A stretch of DNA of 34,831 nt. Origin: an uncultured Mycoplasmatota bacterium. GTDB lineage: Bacteria > Bacillota_I > Bacilli_A > RF39 > UBA660. Numbering within the stretch: position 1 is the first letter of the stretch; each line of letters begins with the position of its first letter. The translations under genes and the position numbers were made by a program. The notes under the pieces were generated by a model. That model was not told the origin of the DNA and did no database searches. It was given only the letters and a program-made list of their open reading frames with translations. Positions 7,324 through 15,347 of this stretch are shown here, piece by piece. The DNA is taken from NCBI GenBank assembly GCA_947166445.1, contig CAMVED010000009.1, forward strand, positions 1-34,831, written 5' to 3'.

Positions 7324-8496
7324 ATGAAGAGGTTTAGTTTTTTTATTCTTATATTTTTGTTATTAGTTTCAGTTAATTCCGTTTATGCAAACGAGATTAA
7401 TATAAGGTCTAATAATGCTGTTCTGTATAATTTGAATGATAATAAGATTATTTATGAAAAGAATAAAGATGAAAAAGTAAGTATTGCATCATTAACAAAA
7501 CTAATGACAGCTCTTGTTGCTATTGAAAATATTGATAATTTGAATGAATATGTAAGTTTTGTAAAAAGCGATTATGATGAATTAGCTAAACAAGATGCTT
7601 CTGGTTCTTCGCTTAAAAAGAATAAAAAATACACATATGAAGACTTACTATATGGATTAATATTAGAAAGTGGTGCAGACTGTGCCAATGCCTTAGCAAG
7701 ACTAACTGCAGGAAACGAAAAGAATTTTGTTAAAAAAATGAATCAAAAGGCTAAAGATTTAGGAATGGAAAACAGTAGTTTTTCTAACCCAATTGGTCTT
7801 GATAATAAGAACAATTATTCTACTGTACAAGATGTTGCAATTTTGTTAAAAGAAGACTTAAGTAATCCTATCTTAAATAGTATTTTAACAACTTTTAGTT
7901 ATAAACTTACTGATGGTACTGTTATTCATCACACAATATATGAATACATGAAATCGTATAAAATAAAAATCCCGAGTATAAAAGGCGGTAAAACTGGATA
8001 TGAATTAAAATCTGGTTATGCACTTGCTAGCATTGCTTCTCAAAACGGGACCACTTTGATGCTTATAACCTCTAAAGCTGATAATAAACCTGAGCACATA
8101 ATTGATGCTGAAAGTATTTATAAATACTATTTTAACAATTATAGTTATCAAACAATAATAGAAAAAGATGATGTATTAGTTTCTTTAAAAACTAAATACT
8201 TAAACAAAAGTGTTGTTAGTATTAAGGCAAACGATGATATTAAGTATTATTTAAAAAACGGTTATGATATAAATGATATACGAACTGAATATGAAGGCAT
8301 AACAACTATAACACTTAAGAATAAACAAAACGAGAAAATAGGCAATTTAAAAATATATTATAAGAATGAACTTATTATGAATTATCCAATAGTTTTAAAT
8401 CAACCTATTTATCCAAGTTTCTTAATCATGATTGTTGCAGTGTTTATACCATTGTTTGCATTTATAATTTTTAAATTAGTTTATTTCAAAAAATAG
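7324..8496 (+). CDS. D-alanyl-D-alanine carboxypeptidase, DacF/PBP5-like
   Basis: A serine-type D,D-carboxypeptidase (peptidase S11) that trims the terminal D-Ala of peptidoglycan stem peptides outside the membrane. A signal peptide (about 1-22, ending VYANE) is followed by SIASLTKLMTA with the SxxK nucleophile motif at about 57-60 and by KGGKTGYE with the KTG motif. The middle motif reads SGAD where many relatives have SGN, a variant also seen in active homologues. The C-terminus carries a beta domain and a final membrane helix (PSFLIMIVAVFIPLFAFIIF) that would anchor it. A good Shine-Dalgarno (AAGGAG) fixes the start. It is transcribed alone and ends in a terminator overlapping its stop codon. 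Confidence 0.92.
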   Translation: MKRFSFFILIFLLLVSVNSVYANEINIRSNNAVLYNLNDNKIIYEKNKDEKVSIASLTKLMTALVAIENIDNLNEYVSFVKSDYDELAKQDASGSSLKKNKKYTYEDLLYGLILESGADCANALARLTAGNEKNFVKKMNQKAKDLGMENSSFSNPIGLDNKNNYSTVQDVAILLKEDLSNPILNSILTTFSYKLTDGTVIHHTIYEYMKSYKIKIPSIKGGKTGYELKSGYALASIASQNGTTLMLITSKADNKPEHIIDAESIYKYYFNNYSYQTIIEKDDVLVSLKTKYLNKSVVSIKANDDIKYYLKNGYDINDIRTEYEGITTITLKNKQNEKIGNLKIYYKNELIMNYPIVLNQPIYPSFLIMIVAVFIPLFAFIIFKLVYFKK

Positions 8497-8516
8497 GATG
8501 AAAATCTTATTTTTTT
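8492..8516 (+). terminator. Terminator of the carboxypeptidase gene
   Basis: AATAGGAT-GAAA-ATCTTATT (one G-U pair, GAAA tetraloop) followed by a T run. The TAG stop codon is part of the stem. Confidence 0.75.
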
Positions 8517-8519
8517 GCG

Positions 8520-8539
8520 AAAACGCATCTAAAACGCAT
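8520..8539 (+). repeat. Direct repeat, possible operator of the LytTR gene
   Basis: Two exact copies of AAAACGCAT with an 11-base period (8520-8528 and 8531-8539) lie 15-34 bases upstream of the -35 of the LytTR regulator gene. Repeats on one face of the helix at this place suit an activator or autoregulatory site. The role is inferred. Confidence 0.45.
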
Positions 8540-8553
8540 TTTGTTTATATAAT

Positions 8554-8582
8554 TTTACTAATTAAAATAGTTATTATATACT
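8554..8582 (+). promoter_or_regulatory. Promoter of the LytTR regulator gene
   Basis: TTTACT, a 17-base spacer and TATACT. The same pair of hexamers with the same spacing occurs before the TasA-like gene (19157-19185, minus strand). Confidence 0.6.
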
Positions 8583-8613
8583 CTTGTTATTCACCTTTTT
8601 TAAGGAGGTCATC

Positions 8614-9321
8614 ATGATTAACTTTATAATATATGAAACGGATAAAAAAAGAAGAAATAAATATGAGTTAGCAATACTTAACTTTATTGGTATTAGAGAA
8701 GAAAAATTTAAAATTTTTAATTATTTTGATTACGAGGAAATTAATGAAACAAATAATATTTATATAATTAGTGATCACAATATTAAAAATGCTTTAAGAA
8801 TGGTTTCTAAAATTAGAAATAATGATGATTGGAACAGCCAGATAATAGTAATAAGTGAGTTTGATAATACAAATCTAAAATTATTAATAAATCAATTATT
8901 AGTACTTGATTATGTATATATCAATGGTGATTATACAAACAGATTAAAGAAGGATTTATATATAGCATACAAAATACTAACCAAAGATAAAACATTAAGT
9001 TTTTGTTCAAATAGTGAAGTTAATAAAATACCTTATAATAATATTTTATATATTGAAAAGAATAATAATCAAAACTATTGCACAATATATGGAAAGGATA
9101 ACGAATATATAATAAAGAATACAATCAATAATTTAGAGAAAGAACTAGATCGCGCATATTTTCTAAAAACTCACAGAAGTTGTATTGTTAATCTTTATAA
9201 CATAGAGCATTATAATTCTTCTGAAAATATAATCTATTTTATAGATGGTAAAAGAATAGATTTGGTTTCTAGAGATAAAAGAAAAATTTTAAAATCAAGA
9301 CTTATAGAAGAAAAAATATAA
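8614..9321 (+). CDS. LytTR-family response regulator with degenerate receiver
   Basis: A DNA-binding regulator of the AgrA/LytTR type. The C-terminal half (about 130-235) is a LytTR domain: KIPYNNILYIEKNNNQNYCTIYG, then INNLEKELDRAYFLKTHRSCIVNLYNIEHY, and a final DLVSRDKRKILKSRL. The N-terminal 120 residues resemble a receiver (MINFIIYETDKKRRNKY, then IIVISEFD), but where relatives read LDI-type phospho-acceptor sequence this one reads YIISDHN, so phosphorylation is doubtful. The ORF track start at 8584 is replaced by the ATG at 8614, 5 bases from AGGAGG, giving 235 residues. No histidine kinase gene is adjacent. A possible operator repeat lies upstream. Confidence 0.85.
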   Translation: MINFIIYETDKKRRNKYELAILNFIGIREEKFKIFNYFDYEEINETNNIYIISDHNIKNALRMVSKIRNNDDWNSQIIVISEFDNTNLKLLINQLLVLDYVYINGDYTNRLKKDLYIAYKILTKDKTLSFCSNSEVNKIPYNNILYIEKNNNQNYCTIYGKDNEYIIKNTINNLEKELDRAYFLKTHRSCIVNLYNIEHYNSSENIIYFIDGKRIDLVSRDKRKILKSRLIEEKI

Positions 9322-9349
9322 AAAGCTGTTAAGCTTTTTATATTTTTTT
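9311..9349. terminator. Bidirectional terminator shared by LytTR gene and ileS
   Basis: A perfect 11-bp stem TATAAAAAGCT-GTTA-AGCTTTTTATA with T runs on both sides as read from either strand. The stop codons of both convergent genes lie within it. Confidence 0.85.
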
Positions 9350-12300
9350 AACATCTAAATATATTTCTAAATCATTTATATTATAACTGTTTTTAACAGA
9401 TTCATCCTTTATGATTTCTACAGATAAAGTTTCATCTTTTATATACTTTTCAAAAGCAGTTATTACTTTGTCAATGTTACTATCTCCGTTATAATATAGT
9501 TTTATTCTGTTTTCTATTTCAAAATCTTTTTCTTTTCTCAAATTTTGAACTTTAGAAATTATTTCTCTTGCTATACCTTCGGATATAAGTTCATCATTTA
9601 GAGTAGTATTTAAAATTATAAAATTATTATTTTGATTTGCACTACTCATTCCCTCTTTTGATTCAGTTATTATTTCTATTAAAGTTGGATCAATCAAAGC
9701 ATTCTCAAAATTAATTTCTTTCCCTTCTCTAATATCCTTGATTTGTGATTCATTTAGTCCTTGTAAGAAAGCATTAAAATCTTTCATTTTATTACCAAGA
9801 ACTTTTCCTGCTTCTTTAAAGTTAGGTTTTATTTTAAAATTCATATATTTAGATAAATCATCTTCAAAAACAATATTTTTTACATTTAATTCTTCTTTTA
9901 TTAAATCATCTAAACCTTTTAGTATTTCTTTATTTTTTCCATCGATTATTACTTCACTTAAAGGTTGTCTAACTTTTATTTTTTCTTGTTCACGTACATT
10001 TCTTCCAAGAGATATTAAATCTCTTACTAAATCCATTCTTGTCTCTATTTCTTCATTTATTAAATTTTCATCAAACTTAGGAAAACTAGCAAGATGTACA
10101 GACTTTTCTCCTGTTAAGTTTTGATATAGTTCTTCTGATAGGAATGGTACAATTGGTGCGATTAATCTAGAAAGACTTTCTAGCACATCATAAGTAATCT
10201 TATATACAGCCTTTTTAGAGTTATCAAGTTCACTACCCCAGAATCTTTTTCTATTTCTTCTTATGTACCAGTTAGACAAATCATCAGAAACAAATGAAGT
10301 AATTTCCCTAACTATTTTATGTAAATCGTATTCTTCAAAATAAGCAGTTACATTTTTTATAAGTTTATTATATTTTGATAGTAACCATTTGTCTATTTCT
10401 TCTAAAGAAGAATAGTCTATTTTGTAGTCTCTAGGATCAATTTTATCTATGTTGGCGTAAAGTGCAAAGAATGAATACGTGTTTCTTAATGTGTTGTAGA
10501 ACTTAGAATGCACTTCTCTTAAACCTTCATAATCAAACTTAAGCGGTGTCCAAACAGGTGATGCATATAGTAAATACCATCTTATTATATCAGCACCATA
10601 TTCTTCCATAATAGCTACTGGATCTATTATATTACCTACTGATTTAGACATTTTTTTGCCTTGAGCATCAAGCATCATATCATTGACTACTACATTCTTA
10701 AAACTTGATTCTCCAGATAGTATCGTTGATATTACGAGTAGTACATAGAACCAACCTCTTGTTTGGTCTACCCCTTCAGCTATAAAATTTGCTGGGAATT
10801 GTTTTTCAAATAATTCTTTATTTTCAAATGGGTAATGATATTGGGCATATGGCATAGATCCTGCATCAAACCACACATCCATTACATCAGATACTCTTGA
10901 TACTGTTTTTCCACATTTTGGGCATTTAATATGCAAATCATCAACATAAGGTCTATGAAGTTCTATACTTCTTACATCAACGTCTTCTAATACTTTTTCT
11001 TGTAGTTCATCAAGTGATCCAATTGTTTCAAAATGGCCACATTCACAAGACCATATTGGTAGCGGACATCCCCAGTATCTATTACGAGATATACCCCAAT
11101 CAATCATGTTTTCAAGCCAGTTGTTAAAGCGTTTTTCTCCAACATAACTTGGAACCCAGTTTATTTTATTATTGGCTTCAATTATCTTATCTTTATAAGA
11201 AGTATTATTTAAATACCAAGCAGGTTTTGCATAATAAATAAGAGGGTTTTTACATCTCCAACAATGTGGATAGTCATGAGTCATTTTTATTTTTTTGAAT
11301 AGTTTATCATTAGTTTTTAAATACTTAATGATATCTATTTCTAACTCAGGATCTGTTACTAATCTTCCCTTCCAAGGACCTTCAAGATATTTTCCATCAG
11401 TTCCAACTGGATTTACGAAAGTAACACCATTTTTTCTGCATACTCTGTTATCGTCATCACCAAAGGCAGGTGCAACATGAACTATTCCTGTACCATCACC
11501 ATCTGTTACATAACTATCTGCAATAACTACAAATGCTTTGCCTTCGACTTTTATTTCTGGTATTAATTGTTCATATTCTAGGCCTTCCAAATCTTTTCCT
11601 TTATATGTTTCAAGGACTTTATAGTCTTCTCCAAGAACAGAGTTTGCTAAGGATTCTGCTAGAATAAAATTATATCCTAAAGATTCAACTTTTATATATG
11701 TTAAATCAGGATTAACGCAAAGAGCAAGGTTTGCTAGTAATGTCCAAGGAGTTGTTGTCCAAGCAAGCATATATGTATCTTCATTTTTTAACTTAAATGG
11801 AACAATTACAGTATTAACAGATACTTCTTTATAACCTTGAGCAACTTCATGTGATGCTAGTTCAGTACCACATCTTGGGCAATATGGTAACACTTTTGAG
11901 CCATGATAGATTAATCCTTTTTTACTAAATTCTTTTATTATCCACCATTCTGATTCTATATAATCATTACGACATGTTATATATGGATTTTCATGATCAA
12001 TTAATTGTCCCATCATATCAGTCACTTTTCTAACTTCATCTATATTGCTATCAGTTTCTTTATTACATTCTTTACAAAAATTTTCTATTCCAAAGTTTTC
12101 TATATCAGATTTTGATTTGAATCCAAGTTTCTTTTCTACATTTACTTCAATAGGAAGTCCATGAGTATCAAGTCCAATTTTTCTTAATACTTTGTATCCT
12201 TGCATAGCTTTATATTTGCAAAATGAATCTTTGATTGTTTTGGCAAAGACATGATGTATACCAGGTTTCGCATTTGCATAGATTGGTCCATCATAAAAAA

Positions 12301-12415
12301 CAAAATAATCTTTTCCTTGTTTGATACTTTTTTCTAAAACATTTTCATCTTTCCAAAACTTAATGAATTTTTGATCAACGACACTTGTCTTATCTTTATC
12401 TAACTCTTTAAACAT
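9338..12415 (-). CDS. ileS: Isoleucyl-tRNA synthetase, probably type II
   Basis: Class I synthetase charging tRNA-Ile. The HIGH-type motif is in FYDGPIYANAKPGIHHVFAKT, the KMSKS loop is in GKKMSKSVGN, and the editing region has TTPWTLLAN. Cys pairs CPRCG, CWRCKN and CPKCG bind zinc internally. The 1025-residue length, the HGLPIEVNVEKKLG block, CPRCGTELASHEVAQGY and the lack of a C-terminal zinc finger fit the type II (eukaryote-like) clade more than the Bacillus type I. Type II enzymes are commonly less sensitive to mupirocin; that is known of the clade and not shown here. The track start at 12430 is a TTG next to the Shine-Dalgarno; the ATG at 12415 follows GGAGG by 5 bases and is preferred. 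A T-box controls it. Confidence 0.96.
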   Translation of the reverse strand: MFKELDKDKTSVVDQKFIKFWKDENVLEKSIKQGKDYFVFYDGPIYANAKPGIHHVFAKTIKDSFCKYKAMQGYKVLRKIGLDTHGLPIEVNVEKKLGFKSKSDIENFGIENFCKECNKETDSNIDEVRKVTDMMGQLIDHENPYITCRNDYIESEWWIIKEFSKKGLIYHGSKVLPYCPRCGTELASHEVAQGYKEVSVNTVIVPFKLKNEDTYMLAWTTTPWTLLANLALCVNPDLTYIKVESLGYNFILAESLANSVLGEDYKVLETYKGKDLEGLEYEQLIPEIKVEGKAFVVIADSYVTDGDGTGIVHVAPAFGDDDNRVCRKNGVTFVNPVGTDGKYLEGPWKGRLVTDPELEIDIIKYLKTNDKLFKKIKMTHDYPHCWRCKNPLIYYAKPAWYLNNTSYKDKIIEANNKINWVPSYVGEKRFNNWLENMIDWGISRNRYWGCPLPIWSCECGHFETIGSLDELQEKVLEDVDVRSIELHRPYVDDLHIKCPKCGKTVSRVSDVMDVWFDAGSMPYAQYHYPFENKELFEKQFPANFIAEGVDQTRGWFYVLLVISTILSGESSFKNVVVNDMMLDAQGKKMSKSVGNIIDPVAIMEEYGADIIRWYLLYASPVWTPLKFDYEGLREVHSKFYNTLRNTYSFFALYANIDKIDPRDYKIDYSSLEEIDKWLLSKYNKLIKNVTAYFEEYDLHKIVREITSFVSDDLSNWYIRRNRKRFWGSELDNSKKAVYKITYDVLESLSRLIAPIVPFLSEELYQNLTGEKSVHLASFPKFDENLINEEIETRMDLVRDLISLGRNVREQEKIKVRQPLSEVIIDGKNKEILKGLDDLIKEELNVKNIVFEDDLSKYMNFKIKPNFKEAGKVLGNKMKDFNAFLQGLNESQIKDIREGKEINFENALIDPTLIEIITESKEGMSSANQNNNFIILNTTLNDELISEGIAREIISKVQNLRKEKDFEIENRIKLYYNGDSNIDKVITAFEKYIKDETLSVEIIKDESVKNSYNINDLEIYLDVKKI

Positions 12416-12431
12416 AATTTCCTCCTTCAAA

Positions 12432-12625
12432 ATAAAAAGGTAGCTACCAAAGGGCGAACAATTCGCGGTACCACCTTAATTTTTACTTATTTGCGATAAC
12501 GAGCATACCGTTTTATCTTCATAAAAACATCAGAAGTGATCCTCCATATATTAGTTTGTTTCTTTTCACCAAACAGAAACTCTCTAAAAAACATCATATA
12601 CTTCCGCCTTCATCATTTGCTTTTT
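12432..12625 (-). promoter_or_regulatory. T-box riboswitch, isoleucine specifier
   Basis: The minus strand upstream of ileS has the T-box core GGTGGTACCGCG and a terminator formed by AAGGTGGTACC with GGTAGCTACCTT followed by a T run. In stem I, GAAG/CTTC and TATAT/ATATA flank the specifier loop, which reads ATC (12538-12540) followed by A, an isoleucine codon. Uncharged tRNA-Ile is therefore expected to favour read-through into ileS. Confidence 0.93.
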
Positions 12626-12629
12626 TTGT

Positions 12630-12658
12630 ATAATAACATAACTTAAATATAAATTCAA
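12630..12658 (-). promoter_or_regulatory. Promoter of the T-box-ileS unit
   Basis: TTGAAT, a 17-base spacer and TATTAT on the minus strand, starting right after the divIVA stop codon. divIVA has no separate terminator, so its transcript may also end at the T-box terminator. Confidence 0.7.
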
Positions 12659-12663
12659 GTATT

Positions 12664-13089
12664 TTATAAAACTTCAATATCTTCGATTATTTCAAGTTGT
12701 TCCATAAGAGCTGCTTTAACTTTTCTTTTATATACTTTTAAAGTTTGATTTAATCTTTCTCTGTCGTTAGTTAGTTTTTCTGCTTTTAATAGTGCATCAT
12801 TTACAATAGTGCTTGCATTATCTTTGGCTTCTCTGATAATTAAGTCAGCCTCATACTTTGCATTGGCTTTTATTTCGTTAGCGCTGTTCTCAATTTGATT
12901 TTGTATATACATATAGGATTCTTCTAATCTACTTAATCTTGCGTTTTCACTTTTAAGATATTCTATTTCTTCTTTTTGTTTCTTTATAGTAAGAATATTT
13001 TCTTCAGTCTTTTTTATTACATAATCTACAAAATCATTTACTTCTTGTCTATTGTACCCACCATCTTGAACATTAGAAAAGTTATTCAT
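12664..13089 (-). CDS. divIVA: DivIVA-domain cell-division/polar-growth protein
   Basis: A 141-residue coiled-coil protein. The N-terminal module NNFSNVQDGGYNRQEVNDFVDYV matches the DivIVA membrane-curvature domain (GYxxxEVxxFV), and the remainder is a long coiled coil (ILTIKKQKEEIEYLKSENARLSRLEE) with a second helical stretch. It is shorter than B. subtilis DivIVA (about 164), but the fold pattern is complete. The track start is a GTG inside the Shine-Dalgarno AGGTGA; the ATG at 13089 is preferred. Its place after sepF and before ileS is the conserved Bacillota order and supports the name. It may be a GpsB-like paralogue instead, because the two families share the N-terminal domain. Confidence 0.85.
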   Translation of the reverse strand: MNNFSNVQDGGYNRQEVNDFVDYVIKKTEENILTIKKQKEEIEYLKSENARLSRLEESYMYIQNQIENSANEIKANAKYEADLIIREAKDNASTIVNDALLKAEKLTNDRERLNQTLKVYKRKVKAALMEQLEIIEDIEVL

Positions 13090-13105
13090 ACTCTTCACCT
13101 CTTAA

Positions 13106-13525
13106 CTACCAATCAAGTTCAGCATCTTCATCCTTTTCAGTAGTTTTCTTTCCTTTTGTTTTTTCTTCTCCAGAAATATTTCCTTCAACATTAACATTAT
13201 TTGGTGTACAAAGGAAAATACCATTACCAAGTTTTTGAAGTCCTCCTCCAATTGCATAAACAGAACCACTTAAAAAATCCACTATTCTTTTAGCAACTTC
13301 CGGAGTTACTCTTTTTAAGTTGACAACTACTGTGTTTCTGGATTTTAAATAATCTGCAATTGTTTGAGCTTCAGAAAAAGCCCTTGGTTCTAATAAAATC
13401 ATTTTATTTCCTGAACCTGTTGTTTGTTTTAATGTATCTTTATAATATTCATCATTACTTACTTCTTCTACTATTGCTTCTTTGTCATCACCAATAAACT
13501 TTTGTATTTTATCTTTAAAAGCCAT
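13106..13525 (-). CDS. sepF: Cell division protein SepF
   Basis: A 139-residue SepF, which tethers and bundles FtsZ filaments at the division ring. The C-terminal domain is clear: ILLEPRAFSEAQTIADYLKSRNTVVVNLKRVTPEVAKRIVDFLSGSVYAIGGGLQKLGNGIFLCTPNNVNV. The N-terminal MAFKDKIQKFIG is a short amphipathic helix that would bind the membrane. The extreme C-terminus is a charged tail (KTKGKKTTEKDEDAELDW). It lies between a FxLYD protein and divIVA; the ylmG and ylmH genes often found between sepF and divIVA are missing. The Shine-Dalgarno GGAGGTGA lies 5 bases from the ATG. Confidence 0.95.
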   Translation of the reverse strand: MAFKDKIQKFIGDDKEAIVEEVSNDEYYKDTLKQTTGSGNKMILLEPRAFSEAQTIADYLKSRNTVVVNLKRVTPEVAKRIVDFLSGSVYAIGGGLQKLGNGIFLCTPNNVNVEGNISGEEKTKGKKTTEKDEDAELDW

Positions 13526-13971
13526 TATTTCACCTCCATATTTTTAATATCTTTTATTTTATAATGATCAATTCTTTTTACATCTTTACTTTCAATTAAA
13601 GATACTGCTTTAAAATCATACACTTTATTCTTTTTAATTTCATTTAATCCTGTAACTGCCGTTCCCAGAAGTTTATTACTTTTATCATATAGATTAAATG
13701 TTATAATAGTAAATTGTTTGCTACTGTTTGCAGTTATTTTACCACTTATATAATAAGCAGTCTTTCCATCTCCTTTGTAACCTTCAACTGCATAGGCTGA
13801 ATCATATTTTTCTATTTTACCAGTGTGCCCTTCCAATATAGTATAATCATTGTACACTATTGGACCATCAGTTTTGGTAAAGAAAAGGCAATATATAATA
13901 ACTGCAATCATAATAAAAATAACAACTAATACGCCAATCATAAAAGATTTTTTTTCTAAAAGTGCTCTCAT
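13525..13971 (-). CDS. Membrane-anchored FxLYD-domain protein
   Basis: A 148-residue protein with one N-terminal membrane helix (about 12-31) and an extracytoplasmic beta-sandwich domain. The sequence FTIITFNLYDKSNKLLGTAVTGLNEIKKNKVYDFKA carries the FxLYD motif that names the domain, which is found in many exported proteins of unknown role. It overlaps sepF by one base (stop and start codons share it), so the two are translationally coupled. The Shine-Dalgarno is GAGGTGA. A link to division is suggested only by location. Confidence 0.75.
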   Translation of the reverse strand: MRALLEKKSFMIGVLVVIFIMIAVIIYCLFFTKTDGPIVYNDYTILEGHTGKIEKYDSAYAVEGYKGDGKTAYYISGKITANSSKQFTIITFNLYDKSNKLLGTAVTGLNEIKKNKVYDFKAVSLIESKDVKRIDHYKIKDIKNMEVK

Positions 13972-14003
13972 ATGTTCACCTCTGATTATATTAGTTTCAT
14001 AAC

Positions 14004-14048
14004 AAAAAGTATGATATTCTATACATAGTATAGTTTACCATACTTTTT
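14004..14048 (-). terminator. Large symmetric terminator hairpin
   Basis: Outer arms AAAAAGTATG/CATACTTTTT and inner arms CTATAC/GTATAG with a 3-base loop form a 45-bp interrupted palindrome. It separates the PH-domain operon from the FxLYD-sepF-divIVA operon. It ends in T runs on both strands. Confidence 0.75.
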
Positions 14049-14070
14049 CTATATCTTCAAGTTAAAATAA

Positions 14071-14514
14071 TTATTTTTCATTATCTCTTTCAGGATACTT
14101 CTTTTTTTCTTCCATCATATATTCTGTAATCATTGTTTCTATTTCATCTAAACTTCTTTTACTTAAATTAGATACATATACTTGTTCTTTGATAGTATCT
14201 ATTACGATTTGTCCCCAAACAAGTCCTGAAACTACAGTCAAGTCATTAAACATATCCGGAGTTATTGAGAAAAATAAATATCCAAATAGTACTCTTTTTG
14301 AAGCAACCATAATTCTTTTATTTGTTATTACAAAAATACCCGTAGTAACTATATCATAAAACTGATTATTACGTTGACCTACAAAAACATACTTTACTTC
14401 TTCGTCAGGATTAAGGTGTTGTTCTATTACTCTAGCGTGACTTTTTATTCTCCAAGCAACTGTACCTGGATACTTATTTTTAAATCTTAAAGCCTTTCTA
14501 TATACAATACCCAT
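14071..14514 (-). CDS. Bacterial PH-domain (YokE-like) protein
   Basis: A 147-residue cytoplasmic protein. Residues about 30-130 look like a bacterial pleckstrin-homology domain (YokE/bPH type): LNPDEEVKYVFVGQ, then TGIFVITNKRIMVASKRVLFGYLFFSITPDMFNDLTVVSG, a VWGQIVIDTIKEQVYVSN strand pair and a C-terminal helix KRSLDEIETMITEYMMEE. The start ATG follows AGGTGGTGG at the end of the preceding gene, 1 base after its stop, so the two are one operon. Ligand and role are unknown. Confidence 0.7.
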   Translation of the reverse strand: MGIVYRKALRFKNKYPGTVAWRIKSHARVIEQHLNPDEEVKYVFVGQRNNQFYDIVTTGIFVITNKRIMVASKRVLFGYLFFSITPDMFNDLTVVSGLVWGQIVIDTIKEQVYVSNLSKRSLDEIETMITEYMMEEKKKYPERDNEK

Positions 14515-14515
14515 C

Positions 14516-15229
14516 CTATTCCACCACCTTATTATCTTTTAAAAACTGAATTAGTTCATTTGCTTCAACAAATCCATTTAATACATCAATTCTTTTACCA
14601 TCTTTATATAGCAAATTAAGCGGAGTCCCCCATTCATTTTCGCTCATATACTTATCAGTATTTATTAATTCATTAAACTCATCTTCTGAACTAAATGTAT
14701 CAGTGTCAATATAGTAAACCATGAAGTTATAGTTTTTCATTGCTTCTTTGATTGAATCTTTAAACTTTGTACAATATCCACATGTTTCTCTACCTATAAA
14801 CATAAAGTGATAACCTTTTTCTTTTATTAATTTCTTATACTCATCAAGTGTTACTGTTACATAAGTTTTAATAGCTATTCCTTGTTCCATTAAACTTTCA
14901 GTAAATTTATAACTGTCAAAATCACCATTATATTTGTATATTTCTTTACCATCTTTATACTCGTATAATGTACCTTCTTTTAAATCATTGTTTTTGCTTT
15001 CTTTTGAGTCTAAAAAACTAATTCTTAAATCATAATCTTTGGCAATACTTTTTACTAAATCCATGTTTTCACTTTTTCCATAGTATACAAAACCATCACT
15101 TGAACTAATTTTGTTGTAATCTTCCAAAGTTATAGTTTCTACTGATTTTTTACCTGTAGCAAATGATGCAGCAAGTAAAACTCCTACTATTAACACTATT
15201 AATAAGATTGTTTTTAAAGTTTTATTCAT
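14516..15229 (-). CDS. Exported double-thioredoxin-fold protein
   Basis: A 237-residue protein with an N-terminal membrane helix (about 5-25). Two thioredoxin-like halves follow. The first (FVYYGKSENMDLVKSIAKDYDLRISFLDSKE, then TLYEYKDGKEIYKYNG) lacks a CxxC. The second (YHFMFIGRETCGYCTKFKDSIKEAMKNYNFMVYYIDTD, then WGTPLNLLYKDGKRIDVLNGF) has an intact CGYC redox site and the cis-Pro (GTPL). It is probably an extracytoplasmic thiol-disulfide protein. The track start at 15268 is replaced by the ATG at 15229, 5 bases from GGGAGG. It is the first gene of an operon with the PH-domain gene. Confidence 0.82.
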   Translation of the reverse strand: MNKTLKTILLIVLIVGVLLAASFATGKKSVETITLEDYNKISSSDGFVYYGKSENMDLVKSIAKDYDLRISFLDSKESKNNDLKEGTLYEYKDGKEIYKYNGDFDSYKFTESLMEQGIAIKTYVTVTLDEYKKLIKEKGYHFMFIGRETCGYCTKFKDSIKEAMKNYNFMVYYIDTDTFSSEDEFNELINTDKYMSENEWGTPLNLLYKDGKRIDVLNGFVEANELIQFLKDNKVVE

Positions 15230-15258
15230 AATAACCTCCCAAAAAATATTACACTTAT

Positions 15259-15287
15259 ATATTACCATATTTATTGATTCCTAGCAA
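15259..15287 (-). promoter_or_regulatory. Candidate promoter of the thioredoxin-like gene
   Basis: TTGCTA, a 17-base spacer ending in TGG and TAATAT on the minus strand. The -10 is weak but has an extended TG. Confidence 0.4.
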
Positions 15288-15291
15288 ATGT

Positions 15292-15320
15292 TTTACAAAA
15301 AGATAAAAAAATAGTATAAT
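15292..15320 (+). promoter_or_regulatory. Promoter of the CFI-box protein gene
   Basis: TTTACA, a 17-base spacer and TATAAT, 28 bases before the ATG. Confidence 0.75.
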
Positions 15321-15347
15321 ATAAAATCAAAAAAAGGGAGTGATTTT

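Noticed and set aside
9738-10124. 128-residue plus-strand ORF
   Set aside because: It lies fully inside ileS on the opposite strand, is Ser/Phe/Leu rich as antisense translations of AT-rich genes are, and has no Shine-Dalgarno.
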